Assembly (NCBI GenBank): GCA_017640615.1
Contig: JAEPQK010000001.1
Span: 1 to 64,000 of the forward strand
Length of the DNA: 64,000 nucleotides
Direction of reading: 5' to 3'
From: Rhizobiaceae bacterium
GTDB lineage: Bacteria; Pseudomonadota; Alphaproteobacteria; Rhizobiales; Rhizobiaceae
The notes under the pieces are model-generated. The model saw only the letters and a list, made by a program, of their open reading frames with translations, did not search any database and was not told the DNA's origin. Positions 1-8,338 of this stretch are shown here, piece after piece (position 1 is the first letter of the stretch; each line of letters begins with the position of its first letter). A program made the position numbers and the translations under genes.

Positions 1-38
1 TTACCGGTACTAATAACTCGATTGGCTTGATCGTTCTC
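1..38 (+). rRNA. 23S ribosomal RNA, 3' end only
   Basis: The window opens with the conserved terminal part of bacterial 23S rRNA (block CCGGTACTAAT) followed by about 25 bases typical of rhizobial 23S 3' ends. The exact mature end is estimated. The rest of the rRNA operon lies upstream of the window. The order 23S, 5S, tRNA-fMet on the same strand is the usual end of an rhizobial rrn operon. Confidence 0.85.
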
Positions 39-106
39 ATTGCTTGTGTCCATCGCTCGATGGCACGGCGGCATAATTAAGCCGCCTGAAATTCCAGCTT
101 CTCAGT

Positions 107-258
107 TTGATATGCTTTTCGCTGACCTGGTGGTTATGGCGGAGCGGCTGCACCCGATCCCATTCCGAACTCGGCCGTGAAACGCTCCAGCGCTGATGGT
201 ACTTCGTCTTAAGACGCGGGAGAGTAGGTCGCTGCCAGGTCTGCCAAACGCATATCAA
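107..258 (+). other. Inverted repeat flanking 5S rRNA (processing stem)
   Basis: TTGATATGC at 107-115 is perfectly complementary to GCATATCAA at 250-258. The two arms bracket the mature 5S sequence, so the precursor can fold into a long stem extending the 5S terminal helix. This is the arrangement expected of an rRNA processing stem (inference). A separate small hairpin, GGCGGC 67-72 with GCCGCC 81-86, sits in the 23S-5S spacer. Confidence 0.6.
124..241 (+). rRNA. rrf: 5S ribosomal RNA
   Basis: This stretch of about 118 bases has complementary ends (GACCTGG and CCAGGTC) forming the terminal helix, and an internal block CCCGATCCCATTCCGAACTC characteristic of bacterial 5S rRNA. It follows the 23S 3' end by about 85 bases. 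The ends are set by the terminal helix and could move by one or two bases. Confidence 0.95.
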
Positions 259-337
259 GCTTCTCGTATTTCACGATCGCCGCACCGGCGGCTCGACCGG
301 CTGCCCTCAGCCTCTCCAGCTTCTCAGAACAATTTTC

Positions 338-355
338 GATGCGCATTCGCGCATC
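338..355 (+). repeat. GATGCGC/GCGCATC hairpin upstream of tRNA-fMet
   Basis: A perfect inverted repeat with 7-base arms, GATGCGC (338-344) and GCGCATC (349-355), and a 4-base loop. It ends 6 bases before the tRNA and may act in processing of the rrn transcript. Similar GCGCATC palindromes occur at 29497-29517 and 45253-45268. Confidence 0.5.
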
Positions 356-361
356 TGGTGA

Positions 362-438
<77 letters not shown>

Positions 439-600
439 ATTCCCCAGATTCACAGCAATATCGTCCGCTATCGAAGGCGTCTCATGGGTGCCCTGGTAGC
501 TCGTCGCATCGCCCATGCAGTTGCAGGCCTATTCTTGACCGCATGCAGTTCTTTTGGTCATCAGGATTTCAGCCACATCAGCCAATGAAGGCACGAACCG

Positions 601-1566
601 TCATTGCGCGTGATGGCAGGCGACCAACCCATTGCCCAGCGGTCGCATCTCAGGCCTTTGCTGCCGACAGATGTCGGTTGCGATCGGGCAGCGCGGATGA
701 AATGCGCATCCCGGCGGCGGGTTGAGCGGGTCGGGAATTTCGCCTTGCGGCGGAGGCACTTCGCGGCCAAAACCATCGAGATGTGGCGCGGCGTCCAACA
801 GCATCTGTGTATATGGGTGCTTCGGCATCTCGAAGAGAGTCTTCGGGTCCGCCTCTTCCATCAGCCGCCCGAGATAAAGGACGCCGATGCGGTCTGCCAT
901 GTGGCGCACGACTGTCAGGTCGTGGGTGATCAGCAGGTAGGTCAGGCCGAATTTGTCCTTCAGGTCGCTCATCAGATTGAGCACCTGGGCTTGCACCGAA
1001 ACGTCGAGGGCCGAAGTCGGTTCGTCGCAAACGATCAGCCGCGGTTCCGACGCAAGCGCGCGGGCAATGCAAATGCGCTGGCGCTGCCCGCCCGAAAACT
1101 CGTGCGGATATTTTCCTGCGTCCGAAGGATGAAGTCCCACCTGCTCCAGCAGGCGTTCCGCTAGCCCTTTCGTATCGCCGCCCTTCGACGCCACCGGCTC
1201 CGCGATGATGTCGCGAATGCGCCAGCGCGGATTGAGCGAGGCGTAGGGATCCTGGAAAATCATCTGAATGTTTGAGCGAACCGACGCAATCCGGTCAGGG
1301 TCGGTCTCGCGAGTAAGGTTGACGCCGCCGATTTCGACATCACCCTCGGTCGGCTGCAGCAATCCAACCAGCATTCGCCCGATTGTCGACTTGCCCGAGC
1401 CGCTTTCGCCGACAAGTGCGTAAGTCATTTGCTCTTCGATCTGAAAGTCGACCTTGGAGACTGCCGTAAGCAGCGCCTTCTTGCGCCCTTCAAGCACGCG
1501 GTTGAGCCACGGCTTTGATACGTCGAAAACGCGGGTCAGCCCTTTGACGGTGACGTAGGTGCTCAC
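601..1566 (-). CDS. Peptide-type ABC transporter ATP-binding protein (OppF/DppF-like)
   Basis: This cytoplasmic ATPase (321 aa) energises the importer encoded just upstream. Walker A is GESGSGKST around residues 53-61, the ABC signature SGGQRQR around 158-164 and Walker B LIVCDEPT around 177-184. The C-terminus carries the Opp/Dpp-type extension with the GCAFHPRCP block (proline-rich, cysteine pair). The start is GTG, overlapping the stop of the OppD-like gene as GTGA, so translation is probably coupled. It is the last gene of a minus-strand operon. The Opp/Dpp family also moves sugars, opines and other small molecules, so peptide substrate is not assured. Confidence 0.93.
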   Translation of the reverse strand: MSTYVTVKGLTRVFDVSKPWLNRVLEGRKKALLTAVSKVDFQIEEQMTYALVGESGSGKSTIGRMLVGLLQPTEGDVEIGGVNLTRETDPDRIASVRSNIQMIFQDPYASLNPRWRIRDIIAEPVASKGGDTKGLAERLLEQVGLHPSDAGKYPHEFSGGQRQRICIARALASEPRLIVCDEPTSALDVSVQAQVLNLMSDLKDKFGLTYLLITHDLTVVRHMADRIGVLYLGRLMEEADPKTLFEMPKHPYTQMLLDAAPHLDGFGREVPPPQGEIPDPLNPPPGCAFHPRCPIATDICRQQRPEMRPLGNGLVACHHAQ

Positions 1567-2537
1567 GCTACAGCCTCCGCCGAGACAGGATACCAGCAGG
1601 CGGCTCGCCCGCCTTCCATGGACGGCTTGGTCTCATGTCGGCACTTTTCCTTTGCATTCGGGCAGCGCGGATGGAACGCGCACCCCTCGGGCATCCGGTC
1701 CAGACGCGGCATCGAACCGGGTATCTGATGAAGCCGCTTTTGGCCCTGCGCTGCGAGCGGGGTCGATGCCATCAGCCCGTGTGTGTAGTGGTGCTGCGGC
1801 TGGGTCAGCACGTCGCGCACCGGTCCGAGCTCGGCCAGCCGACCCGCATACATGACCGCGACACGGTCCGCCGCCTCGGCGATCACGCCCATGTCGTGGG
1901 TGATCAGCATGATTGTGGTGCCTCGTTCGCGGCAAAGGCGCTTGAGAAGCGCAATGATCTGCGCCTGTACCGAAACATCGAGCGCGGTGGTCGGCTCGTC
2001 GGCGATGACGAGACTGGGCTCGGCGCAAAGCGCCAACGCAATCACCACCCTTTGCCGCATGCCGCCGGAGAACTCGTGCGGGTAGCTGTCAATACGCTCC
2101 TTCGCGCCGGGGATGCCGACCTCTTTGAGGGCGTCGATGGCACGATGTTGCGCTTGTGAGCGGCTGATCGGCAGATGCGTCAGCATCGTTTCGACCAGTT
2201 GATCGCCGATCGTCAGGAGCGGATTGAGGGACGTCAGCGGGTCCTGGAAGACCATGCCGATTTCCTTGCCCCGGATACGGCGCATCTGCTCGCGGCCCAT
2301 CGTGTCGATCCGGGTGCCGTTCAACCAGATTTCACCGCCAGCAATGTGCGCCGGTGGATTCAGCAGGCCGATGATGGCGCTGCCGGCCATTGATTTGCCG
2401 GCGCCGCTTTCGCCGACAACGCCGAGAATTTCGCCATTGCCGATATCATAGCTCAGACTGTCAACCGGTCTGACAACACCATGTCGTGACGGTATTTCAA
2501 CCGTCAGATTGCGGAGAGAAAGAACAGGTACGGTCAA
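1563..2537 (-). CDS. Peptide-type ABC transporter ATP-binding protein (OppD/DppD-like)
   Basis: This is the second ATPase of the importer. Counted from the proposed start (324 aa), Walker A GESGAGKS is at about 42-49, followed by Q-loop FQDPLTSLNP, signature SGGMRQR, Walker B LVIADEPT and the Opp-type C-terminal block with GCAFHPRCP. No ATG lies at a sensible place. A TTG at 2535-2537 overlaps the permease stop (TTGA) and gives the normal family length. Longer in-frame forms would run into the permease gene. Opp/Dpp importers usually work with two different ATPases, as here. Confidence 0.9.
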   Translation of the reverse strand: MTVPVLSLRNLTVEIPSRHGVVRPVDSLSYDIGNGEILGVVGESGAGKSMAGSAIIGLLNPPAHIAGGEIWLNGTRIDTMGREQMRRIRGKEIGMVFQDPLTSLNPLLTIGDQLVETMLTHLPISRSQAQHRAIDALKEVGIPGAKERIDSYPHEFSGGMRQRVVIALALCAEPSLVIADEPTTALDVSVQAQIIALLKRLCRERGTTIMLITHDMGVIAEAADRVAVMYAGRLAELGPVRDVLTQPQHHYTHGLMASTPLAAQGQKRLHQIPGSMPRLDRMPEGCAFHPRCPNAKEKCRHETKPSMEGGRAACWYPVSAEAVA

Positions 2538-3490
2538 CGCAGTCTCGGATTCAATGCATCGCGCAGCCAGTCGCCGAGGAGATTGACGCTCAGCGCCAAT
2601 GCCAGAAGCGTGCAGGCGGGGAAAAACAGGATCCACCATTCACCGGAGAACAGGAAACCCTGGCCGATACGAATGAGTGTTCCAAGCGACGGTTGCGTGG
2701 GTGGTGCGCCAACACCGAGGAATGAAAGGGTCGCCTCGGCGATAATCGCCAGAGCAAGCGAAATGGTTGCGATCACCAGAACCGGCGAAAGCGCGTTGGG
2801 CAGGATGTGCTTGATCATGATGGCCCAGGGGTTTCTCCCTATCAGGCGGGCGGCGGCAACGTAGTCCTTGCCCTTCTCGACCAAGGTTGCGCCGCGCACG
2901 ACACGCGCGAACTGGACCCAGTCAGATAAGCCGATCGCCAAGATCAGCACCCAGATCGCCATCTGATCGCGATATTCGACGGGGGTAATTCCCTTGGCGA
3001 TGCCGAAGATCAGCATGGCCACCAGGATCGAGGGGAAGGTCAACTGCACATCGGCGATCCGCATGATGATCGTTTCGGTCCAGCCGCCGAAATAACCCGA
3101 TATCAGGCCAAGGACGATGCCCAAGATCATCGCAAACAGCACCGCAGAAGCACCGACAAATAGCGATATGCGCATGCCGTACAGGATGGTCGCGAACACA
3201 TCGCGTCCCTGATCGTCGGTGCCCATGAGGAATTGCTGGCCGGTAAAGGCGTTCGGCTCCATCGGCGGCGTGAAGCCGTTCATGAGGTTGAGCGTCGACG
3301 GGTCGAACGGATTTGTCGAAGTGATCAGCGGCGCAAATATTGCCGACAACACCAGTACGCTGACGACCGCGAACGAAACGATGGCGACCGGCGATCGCTT
3401 GAAGGCATGGAAGAAATCGCTTTCGCGAAAGCGTTGCCAGCGGCCTTTTTCGACAGCGCGCTCGGTCAGAGGCAAATTCGTATCTGCCAT
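2534..3490 (-). CDS. Peptide-type ABC transporter permease (DppC-like)
   Basis: An integral membrane permease of 318 aa. It has an N-terminal membrane segment (about residues 33-55), a periplasmic loop with the family block FLMGTDDQGRDVF, and the binding-protein-dependent transport domain with at least five hydrophobic helices. The EAA-like loop includes AAARLIGRNPWAIMIKHILPN, which contacts the ATPases. The ATG at 3490 shares its A with the TGA of the DppB-like gene (TGATG), pointing to coupled translation. A TTG one codon upstream is the only alternative. It pairs with the DppB-like permease. Confidence 0.93.
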   Translation of the reverse strand: MADTNLPLTERAVEKGRWQRFRESDFFHAFKRSPVAIVSFAVVSVLVLSAIFAPLITSTNPFDPSTLNLMNGFTPPMEPNAFTGQQFLMGTDDQGRDVFATILYGMRISLFVGASAVLFAMILGIVLGLISGYFGGWTETIIMRIADVQLTFPSILVAMLIFGIAKGITPVEYRDQMAIWVLILAIGLSDWVQFARVVRGATLVEKGKDYVAAARLIGRNPWAIMIKHILPNALSPVLVIATISLALAIIAEATLSFLGVGAPPTQPSLGTLIRIGQGFLFSGEWWILFFPACTLLALALSVNLLGDWLRDALNPRLR

Positions 3491-4473
3491 CAATGAGCTC
3501 CTGCCCGGTCGGCCCGAAGGCGCGGATCGATAAACACGTACAAGATGTCAACGATCAGGTTGATTGCCACGAACATGACCGAGATCAGCATGAGATAAGC
3601 CGCCATCACGGGGATATCGACGAACTGGATGGCATTGATGAACAACAGGCCCACACCCGGCCACTGGAAAACGGTCTCGGTGATGATCGCGAAGGCAATG
3701 ATTGCGCCCAACTGCAGTCCAATAACCGTGACGACAGGAACCATCGTGTTTTTCAGCGCGTGATGGAAATTCACCGCTCTTTCCTTCAGACCGCGGGCCA
3801 TCGCGAAACGGATATAGTCCTGTCGCAGCACCTCCAGCATTTCGGAGCGCACCAGCCGCATGATCAGCGTCATCTGATAAAGCCCGAGCGTGATCGACGG
3901 CAGAATCAGCGCCTTCAAGCCGCTCTCGGTGAGGAAACCGGTTGACCACCAGTCTCCCAGTTTGACCGTCTGGCCGCGGCCGAATGACGGTAGCCACCCA
4001 AGTTCGACCGAGAAAAGATAGATCAGCAGGATTCCGATCAGGAATGTCGGTAGCGATACCCCGATCAATGACGACGCCATGATGAAATTGGCGGCGATGC
4101 CGTTGCGTCTGATTGCGGTGAAAACCCCAAGCGCGATGCCCAGCAAGATCGCAAAGATGCCGGAGACAAAAGCCAGCTCCAGCGTGGCGGGCGCGCGTTC
4201 GCGAATGATCTCCGAAACGGGCCGTCCCTGCCGGTAGCTGACGCCGAAATTGCCTTGCACAGCCCCCTGAAGGAACTTGAAATACTGGACCGGGAATGGC
4301 TGGTCGAGACCGAGCTGTCGCTTCAGGCGCTCGACGTCCTCAATGGTCCGCTCCTGGCCAAGCATGTTGTCGATGGGATCGCCGACAAAGCGAAACATCG
4401 AGAATGCGATCAATCCCACGACCAGTAGGACGAGGATCGACTGGCCGAGGCGCCGGATGATGAATGCCAGCAC
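3490..4473 (-). CDS. Peptide-type ABC transporter permease (DppB-like)
   Basis: A membrane permease of 327 aa with the family N-terminus MLAFIIRRLGQSILVLL and a block near residue 35 (DPIDNMLG). A large first periplasmic loop is followed by a five-helix transport domain and the EAA-type loop with ARGLKERAVNFHHALKN. The start is GTG, preceded on the minus strand by GGAGAAAC at about ten bases. It is first of the four membrane/ATPase genes. It follows the solute-binding protein gene after 120 bases that contain a strong stem-loop. Confidence 0.93.
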   Translation of the reverse strand: MLAFIIRRLGQSILVLLVVGLIAFSMFRFVGDPIDNMLGQERTIEDVERLKRQLGLDQPFPVQYFKFLQGAVQGNFGVSYRQGRPVSEIIRERAPATLELAFVSGIFAILLGIALGVFTAIRRNGIAANFIMASSLIGVSLPTFLIGILLIYLFSVELGWLPSFGRGQTVKLGDWWSTGFLTESGLKALILPSITLGLYQMTLIMRLVRSEMLEVLRQDYIRFAMARGLKERAVNFHHALKNTMVPVVTVIGLQLGAIIAFAIITETVFQWPGVGLLFINAIQFVDIPVMAAYLMLISVMFVAINLIVDILYVFIDPRLRADRAGAH

Positions 4474-4549
4474 TTATGTTTCTCCAGATGCGCGCAAGGA
4501 ATTGGTTCGAAGCATCTTCGAACCGGCCTCAGCATCACGCATATAGCTA

Positions 4550-4577
4550 GGGGCGGCTCTTTCGAGAGAGCCGCCCC
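4550..4577 (-). other. Stem-loop between solute-binding protein and permease genes
   Basis: A perfect 11-base inverted repeat, GGGGCGGCTCT (4550-4560) and AGAGCCGCCCC (4567-4577), with a 6-base loop. On the transcribed minus strand no T-run follows, so it is not a normal intrinsic terminator. Its place just 3' of the binding-protein gene matches the mRNA-stabilising hairpins known from binding-protein-dependent operons, which let the binding protein be made in excess. That role is inference. Confidence 0.7.
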
Positions 4578-4593
4578 GGATCGCTGTCCGTTG

Positions 4594-6174
4594 CTAGTTC
4601 AGCTTGATGTACTTGACCTTCGGCTGATCCTCGGGATCGACCTCGATCGCAAGGTTTTCCGCCATGCCCCAGTTGAGAACCTGGTGGTGGATCGGAATGT
4701 ACAGCTGCTCGTCCTGCACCACTCGCCAGATGGCGGCAATGTCTGCGTTACGGGCATCAAGGTCCGTATTGGAGGCCAGCGACTTGATCTTTGCGTCAAG
4801 CTCATCGCTGTCGAAGCCGGTGCCGTTCCAGGTACCGATATCGCTTTCACGACCATGGACCAGGAAGTTGAAGATGTATTCCGAGTCATAGGTCGGAACA
4901 CCCCAGCCCAGCATATAGAAGTCGGTCTTGCCGTCGGTGATGAGCGGGAAGTGCTGTGCCTTCGGCTTCGCGTCCAGGTTCACCTTGACGCCGATCTGGC
5001 CCAGCATGCCGACCGCTGCCTGGCAAATCGCTTCATCGTTGATGTAGCGATCGTTCGGGCAATCGAGACGGATCGAGAAACCGTCGCCGTAGCCAGCGTC
5101 AGCCATCAGCTTCTTGGCGCCTTCGACATCGGTGGAGCTTTCGGCGTCCATCTCCTCGGTCCAGCCATTTACGAATGGCGGTGCGATCATGCCTGCCGGA
5201 ATCGACTGATCACGCATCACGACTTTCTGGATCGCGTTGCGGTCGATCGCCATGGACATTGCCTTACGAACGCGAACGTCGGCCAGCGGGTTAGCACCTG
5301 ATACGTCATCGGCTTCGATGTCGTCGGCGCCCTGGTTCATCCCGAAAAAGATCACGCGGTTTTGCGGTGCCTTCTTCACGACGAGCCCGTCGGCGTTGTT
5401 GACGCGCTCAAGATCCTGCACAGGCATGTCCTGGAGGAAGTTCACCTCACCCGACAGCATGGCGGCCACGCGCGTGGCTGCGTTCTGGATCGGCGTGTAG
5501 ACGATCTCGGTGATTTCCATCGGGAACTGATCTTTGCCCCAATAGTCGTCGTTGCGTTCCATGATGGTTTTGACATCGGGCTCGCGGCTGACGAGCTTGT
5601 AAGCGCCGGTGCCGTTCGCGTTGGTGGTGGCATAGGTGATTTCACCACCTTCGAAGTCCTGAACCTTCACGGTGTTGTTGGTCTCGGTCCAGCCCTTGTC
5701 CATGATGAACAGGTTGGTCAGGTTCGACGGCAGGATCGGGTTCGGTCCATCGGTGACCATTTCGATCGTGTAGTCGTCGACGGCTCGCACCTCGGTGATC
5801 GAGTTGATGAGCTCCTTCATGTCCGAGGTCGGCTGCTTGGCCCGCTCGAAACTGAACACCACATCTTCTGCGGTGAAATCGGCGCCGTCATGGAACTTGA
5901 CGCCTTCGCGAAGCTTGAAGACCCAGACATTTGGATCGCTTTCACTCGGCGCCCACTCGGTGGCGAGCGCAGCCTCGAACGCACCGGTCGTGTCGCGGAT
6001 GATCAGCGGCTCGTACATCTGATGCCGGATCGTGTGGCTCGGCCCCTCATTCTGGGAATGCGGGTCGAGAGTCAGCGCGTCACCCGCGCGAGCCCATTTG
6101 AGCGTTTCGGCACTGGCCGGCATGGCCACCGCCGTCAACAACGAGGCAAGGAATATTTTTTTTGCGGTTTTCAT
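4594..6174 (-). CDS. ABC transporter substrate-binding protein, family 5 (DppA/OppA-like)
   Basis: Periplasmic receptor of the importer, 526 aa. The start ATG at 6174 gives a clean signal peptide (MKTAKKIFLASLLTAVAMPASA, cleaved after ASA, about residue 22) and is preceded by AGGGAGA. Family-5 hallmarks are the N-terminal block on maturation (LKWARAGDALTLDPH), the segment around KLREGVKFHDGADFTAEDV, and overall length. This family binds peptides, but also nickel, opines and glycosides. The ligand here is not evident. The neighbouring amidohydrolase and enolase-type genes suggest a small amide-bearing acid (inference). Confidence 0.93.
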   Translation of the reverse strand: MKTAKKIFLASLLTAVAMPASAETLKWARAGDALTLDPHSQNEGPSHTIRHQMYEPLIIRDTTGAFEAALATEWAPSESDPNVWVFKLREGVKFHDGADFTAEDVVFSFERAKQPTSDMKELINSITEVRAVDDYTIEMVTDGPNPILPSNLTNLFIMDKGWTETNNTVKVQDFEGGEITYATTNANGTGAYKLVSREPDVKTIMERNDDYWGKDQFPMEITEIVYTPIQNAATRVAAMLSGEVNFLQDMPVQDLERVNNADGLVVKKAPQNRVIFFGMNQGADDIEADDVSGANPLADVRVRKAMSMAIDRNAIQKVVMRDQSIPAGMIAPPFVNGWTEEMDAESSTDVEGAKKLMADAGYGDGFSIRLDCPNDRYINDEAICQAAVGMLGQIGVKVNLDAKPKAQHFPLITDGKTDFYMLGWGVPTYDSEYIFNFLVHGRESDIGTWNGTGFDSDELDAKIKSLASNTDLDARNADIAAIWRVVQDEQLYIPIHHQVLNWGMAENLAIEVDPEDQPKVKYIKLN

Positions 6175-6258
6175 ATTGTCTCCCTGGATGTGACTGTGCG
6201 CGCAATGTTCGATAAATCGACGCTGATCGCAAGGATTTTTGGAATCGTGACGAATTCT

Positions 6259-6321
6259 GCCGCGAAATCGGGAAAATTGACATCGCGGCACGCATTCTGA
6301 GTCGATTTGGAAGGCAAATCG
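6259..6321. promoter_or_regulatory. Two inverted repeats upstream of the binding-protein gene
   Basis: The 194-base gap between the creatininase-family gene and the binding-protein gene contains GCCGCGA (6259-6265) paired with TCGCGGC (6283-6289), and CGATTTG (6303-6309) paired with CAAATCG (6315-6321). They could be operators for an internal promoter or RNA hairpins. No convincing -35/-10 pair was identified. Confidence 0.35.
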
Positions 6322-6368
6322 GCGAGAAATCGCTCAATTATGGCCCCGGTCGCACTGATAGGCCGGGA

Positions 6369-7136
6369 TCATGGGCCTTCACGATTGCGCAATTCGTTGG
6401 TGAGTTGGACGAGACGCCTAACGACAATCTCAGTGATTTTCGCACCTTTTTCCGCGCTTGCCATGCCAGGGGCACCCACCACTCCGTTGCCTCCAGAGAT
6501 TTGCTTCATGGTTCGGAACAGGCTCACGGTGGCCGGCTTAAGCATGTCGCCATCAGCAAGTTCGAAAGCCGGCTGATAATGGGTGCCGGTAGGTACCGGC
6601 TCCACAACGAGGTGTGGCGCGATGTGCTGGATAAGCGACGTTTCGAGTTCGCAGGCATGCCCGGTGCCGAAGGGGCCGCTATCGCTGAGCTTTGACAGCG
6701 CGTCGCTAGCCAGTGTCCACCAGGTTGCGAGTAGCACCTGACGGTTGGCGAAATCGGCACCGATTTTCTCGACAGCCACCTGACCTATGGCTTGGTTGCC
6801 GCCATGGCTGTTGAAAATCACCAGCGTGCGGAAACCGCTATCGAAGATCGAGCTTGCGACATCCGACAGATAGGCGAGCAGGGTGGTGTGATCGACGCTC
6901 AGCGTGCCGGCGAAATCGAGGTGGTGACGCGAACAACACACCTTGATCTGCGGTGCGATAAGCACGTCTTCGGGCATCTGGCGGTCGAGACGATCGAGAA
7001 AATGCGCACCAATCAGCGCGTCGGTTGCCAGCGGCAGATGCGGGCCATGCTGTTCGATGGCCGCGATGTTGACGAAGACCGGGATCGAACGATCCAGCCG
7101 GCCGATCCGCGGGCTCGTCAGTTCATCCCATTTCAC
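6369..7136 (-). CDS. Creatininase-family amidohydrolase
   Basis: A metal-dependent amidohydrolase of 255 aa. The family metal and catalytic motifs are all visible: IEQHGPHLPLATD near residues 27-39 (usual ExHGPHLP..TD), NSHGGNQ near 110-116, and the downstream HACELETS block. The family includes creatinine amidohydrolase, MftE and formamide or lactam-ring hydrolases, so the exact amide is unknown. The start is GTG overlapping the upstream stop (GTGA), with GGAG six bases upstream. It sits between an enolase-superfamily gene and the importer, consistent with hydrolysis of an imported amide or lactam (inference). Confidence 0.85.
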   Translation of the reverse strand: MKWDELTSPRIGRLDRSIPVFVNIAAIEQHGPHLPLATDALIGAHFLDRLDRQMPEDVLIAPQIKVCCSRHHLDFAGTLSVDHTTLLAYLSDVASSIFDSGFRTLVIFNSHGGNQAIGQVAVEKIGADFANRQVLLATWWTLASDALSKLSDSGPFGTGHACELETSLIQHIAPHLVVEPVPTGTHYQPAFELADGDMLKPATVSLFRTMKQISGGNGVVGAPGMASAEKGAKITEIVVRRLVQLTNELRNREGP

Positions 7137-8284
7137 GAGAAGCTCCGTTCCGCCTTACGGTAACGCTCAAGCGCGCCGTCGTCGAGTTCGACTCCGAGAC
7201 CGGGACCTGTCGGCAATAGCGCGAAAGGCGGTTCGATATTCAGCGGTTCGCGCAACAGGTCGTGGCTGCGGATCAATCTGCCAAAGATGTCGCTTGGCCA
7301 TACGCAACTTTTCGCCGCCGCGGCCTGGTGAACATACATCGCTTCCAGGATGCCGAGATCGACCTCTGAACCGTGCCAACAGGAGAGATTGGCCGTCCGG
7401 GCAATCGCGTCCAGCTCGCGGAAGCGCGCCAGGCCGCCATTGAAATTGAAGCCGTCAACGGCTTGGTGCATCAGCGCATTAATAGCGTCATAGGGGCGCT
7501 GGCCCTGATAGACATAAGGCAGCGACACGTGCAGCGCGATCGGCACAGCGCTGCAGCGGCGCAGCTCCGCATATTCCTGCAGCATCCAGCGCGGCAGCGG
7601 ATCTTCGAGTGCCAGCACGTTGTCGGTAGCCTCCAGCGCTCTCAGCAACCGCCGTGCATCGCCGCCGGTTTCCCAGCGCTGGTTCGGATCGAGAATGACC
7701 TTCATCTCGGGGGCGGCCTGTGCGATTTCGCGGCACCAGCCAACCACGTCGTCTTCCAGATCGCATTTGAACTTGATGCAGTCGAAGCCCTGCTTTTGGA
7801 ACGCGGCGGCGAGAGGACCGATGTCGTCGAGGTGCCGGTGGCTCGACCATGCCCCGATCCTCACGCGGTCGCGCAGGGCACCGCCGAGAAGCGTGCTCAG
7901 CGGCACGCCGAGCAATTTGGCCGAGGCGTCCCAAATGGCGCATTCGAAGCCGTCATGCTCGCGGCAAAGCGGAAGCGGCAGTTCCTGAAGGCACAGATCG
8001 CTCAGGCGGCGGCCGAGAAGCCCGTTGACGATCGCTTCAACGCGGTTCCATTCGTGATCGCGATAGAACTCTCCGAGCCCGACCACGCCGCCGGCGAGCC
8101 GCATGCGCAAGATGAGCTTAGGCAGCTCATCGAACTGAACCGACCATGCGGCCTTGCCGCCAACCGGCAGCATATGAAGGGGCTTGTCGAGCCCTTCGGA
8201 ATTGATGACGCCCGGATGTGCGGGAACCACTACTTCATCGAAATCGAAGCCAACGATCGTGTCGTCGCTCAAAGCCATTACCAT
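7133..8284 (-). CDS. Enolase-superfamily enzyme (mandelate racemase/muconate lactonizing-like)
   Basis: A 383-aa protein with the N-terminal capping and C-terminal barrel domains of the superfamily. The KxK motif is K171-K173 in IKFKC, the first metal ligand D199 in VILDPNQ, the second E227 in ALEDPL. Where a third acidic ligand normally follows (as in ALGE or ALDE) the sequence reads ALHVSL with H252. A His/Glu pair follows in CWHGSEVDLG (H304, E307). It is probably a dehydratase, racemase or cycloisomerase of a sugar-acid-like carboxylate, but the missing third ligand leaves this open. ATG codons at 8284 and 8278 are both possible behind AGAGGAG. Confidence 0.8.
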   Translation of the reverse strand: MVMALSDDTIVGFDFDEVVVPAHPGVINSEGLDKPLHMLPVGGKAAWSVQFDELPKLILRMRLAGGVVGLGEFYRDHEWNRVEAIVNGLLGRRLSDLCLQELPLPLCREHDGFECAIWDASAKLLGVPLSTLLGGALRDRVRIGAWSSHRHLDDIGPLAAAFQKQGFDCIKFKCDLEDDVVGWCREIAQAAPEMKVILDPNQRWETGGDARRLLRALEATDNVLALEDPLPRWMLQEYAELRRCSAVPIALHVSLPYVYQGQRPYDAINALMHQAVDGFNFNGGLARFRELDAIARTANLSCWHGSEVDLGILEAMYVHQAAAAKSCVWPSDIFGRLIRSHDLLREPLNIEPPFALLPTGPGLGVELDDGALERYRKAERSFS

Positions 8285-8338
8285 TCGCTCCTCTCGCGTG
8301 TGCGCCTGGCGCGCGCGTCCGGTATGCGCGCGTCACGC

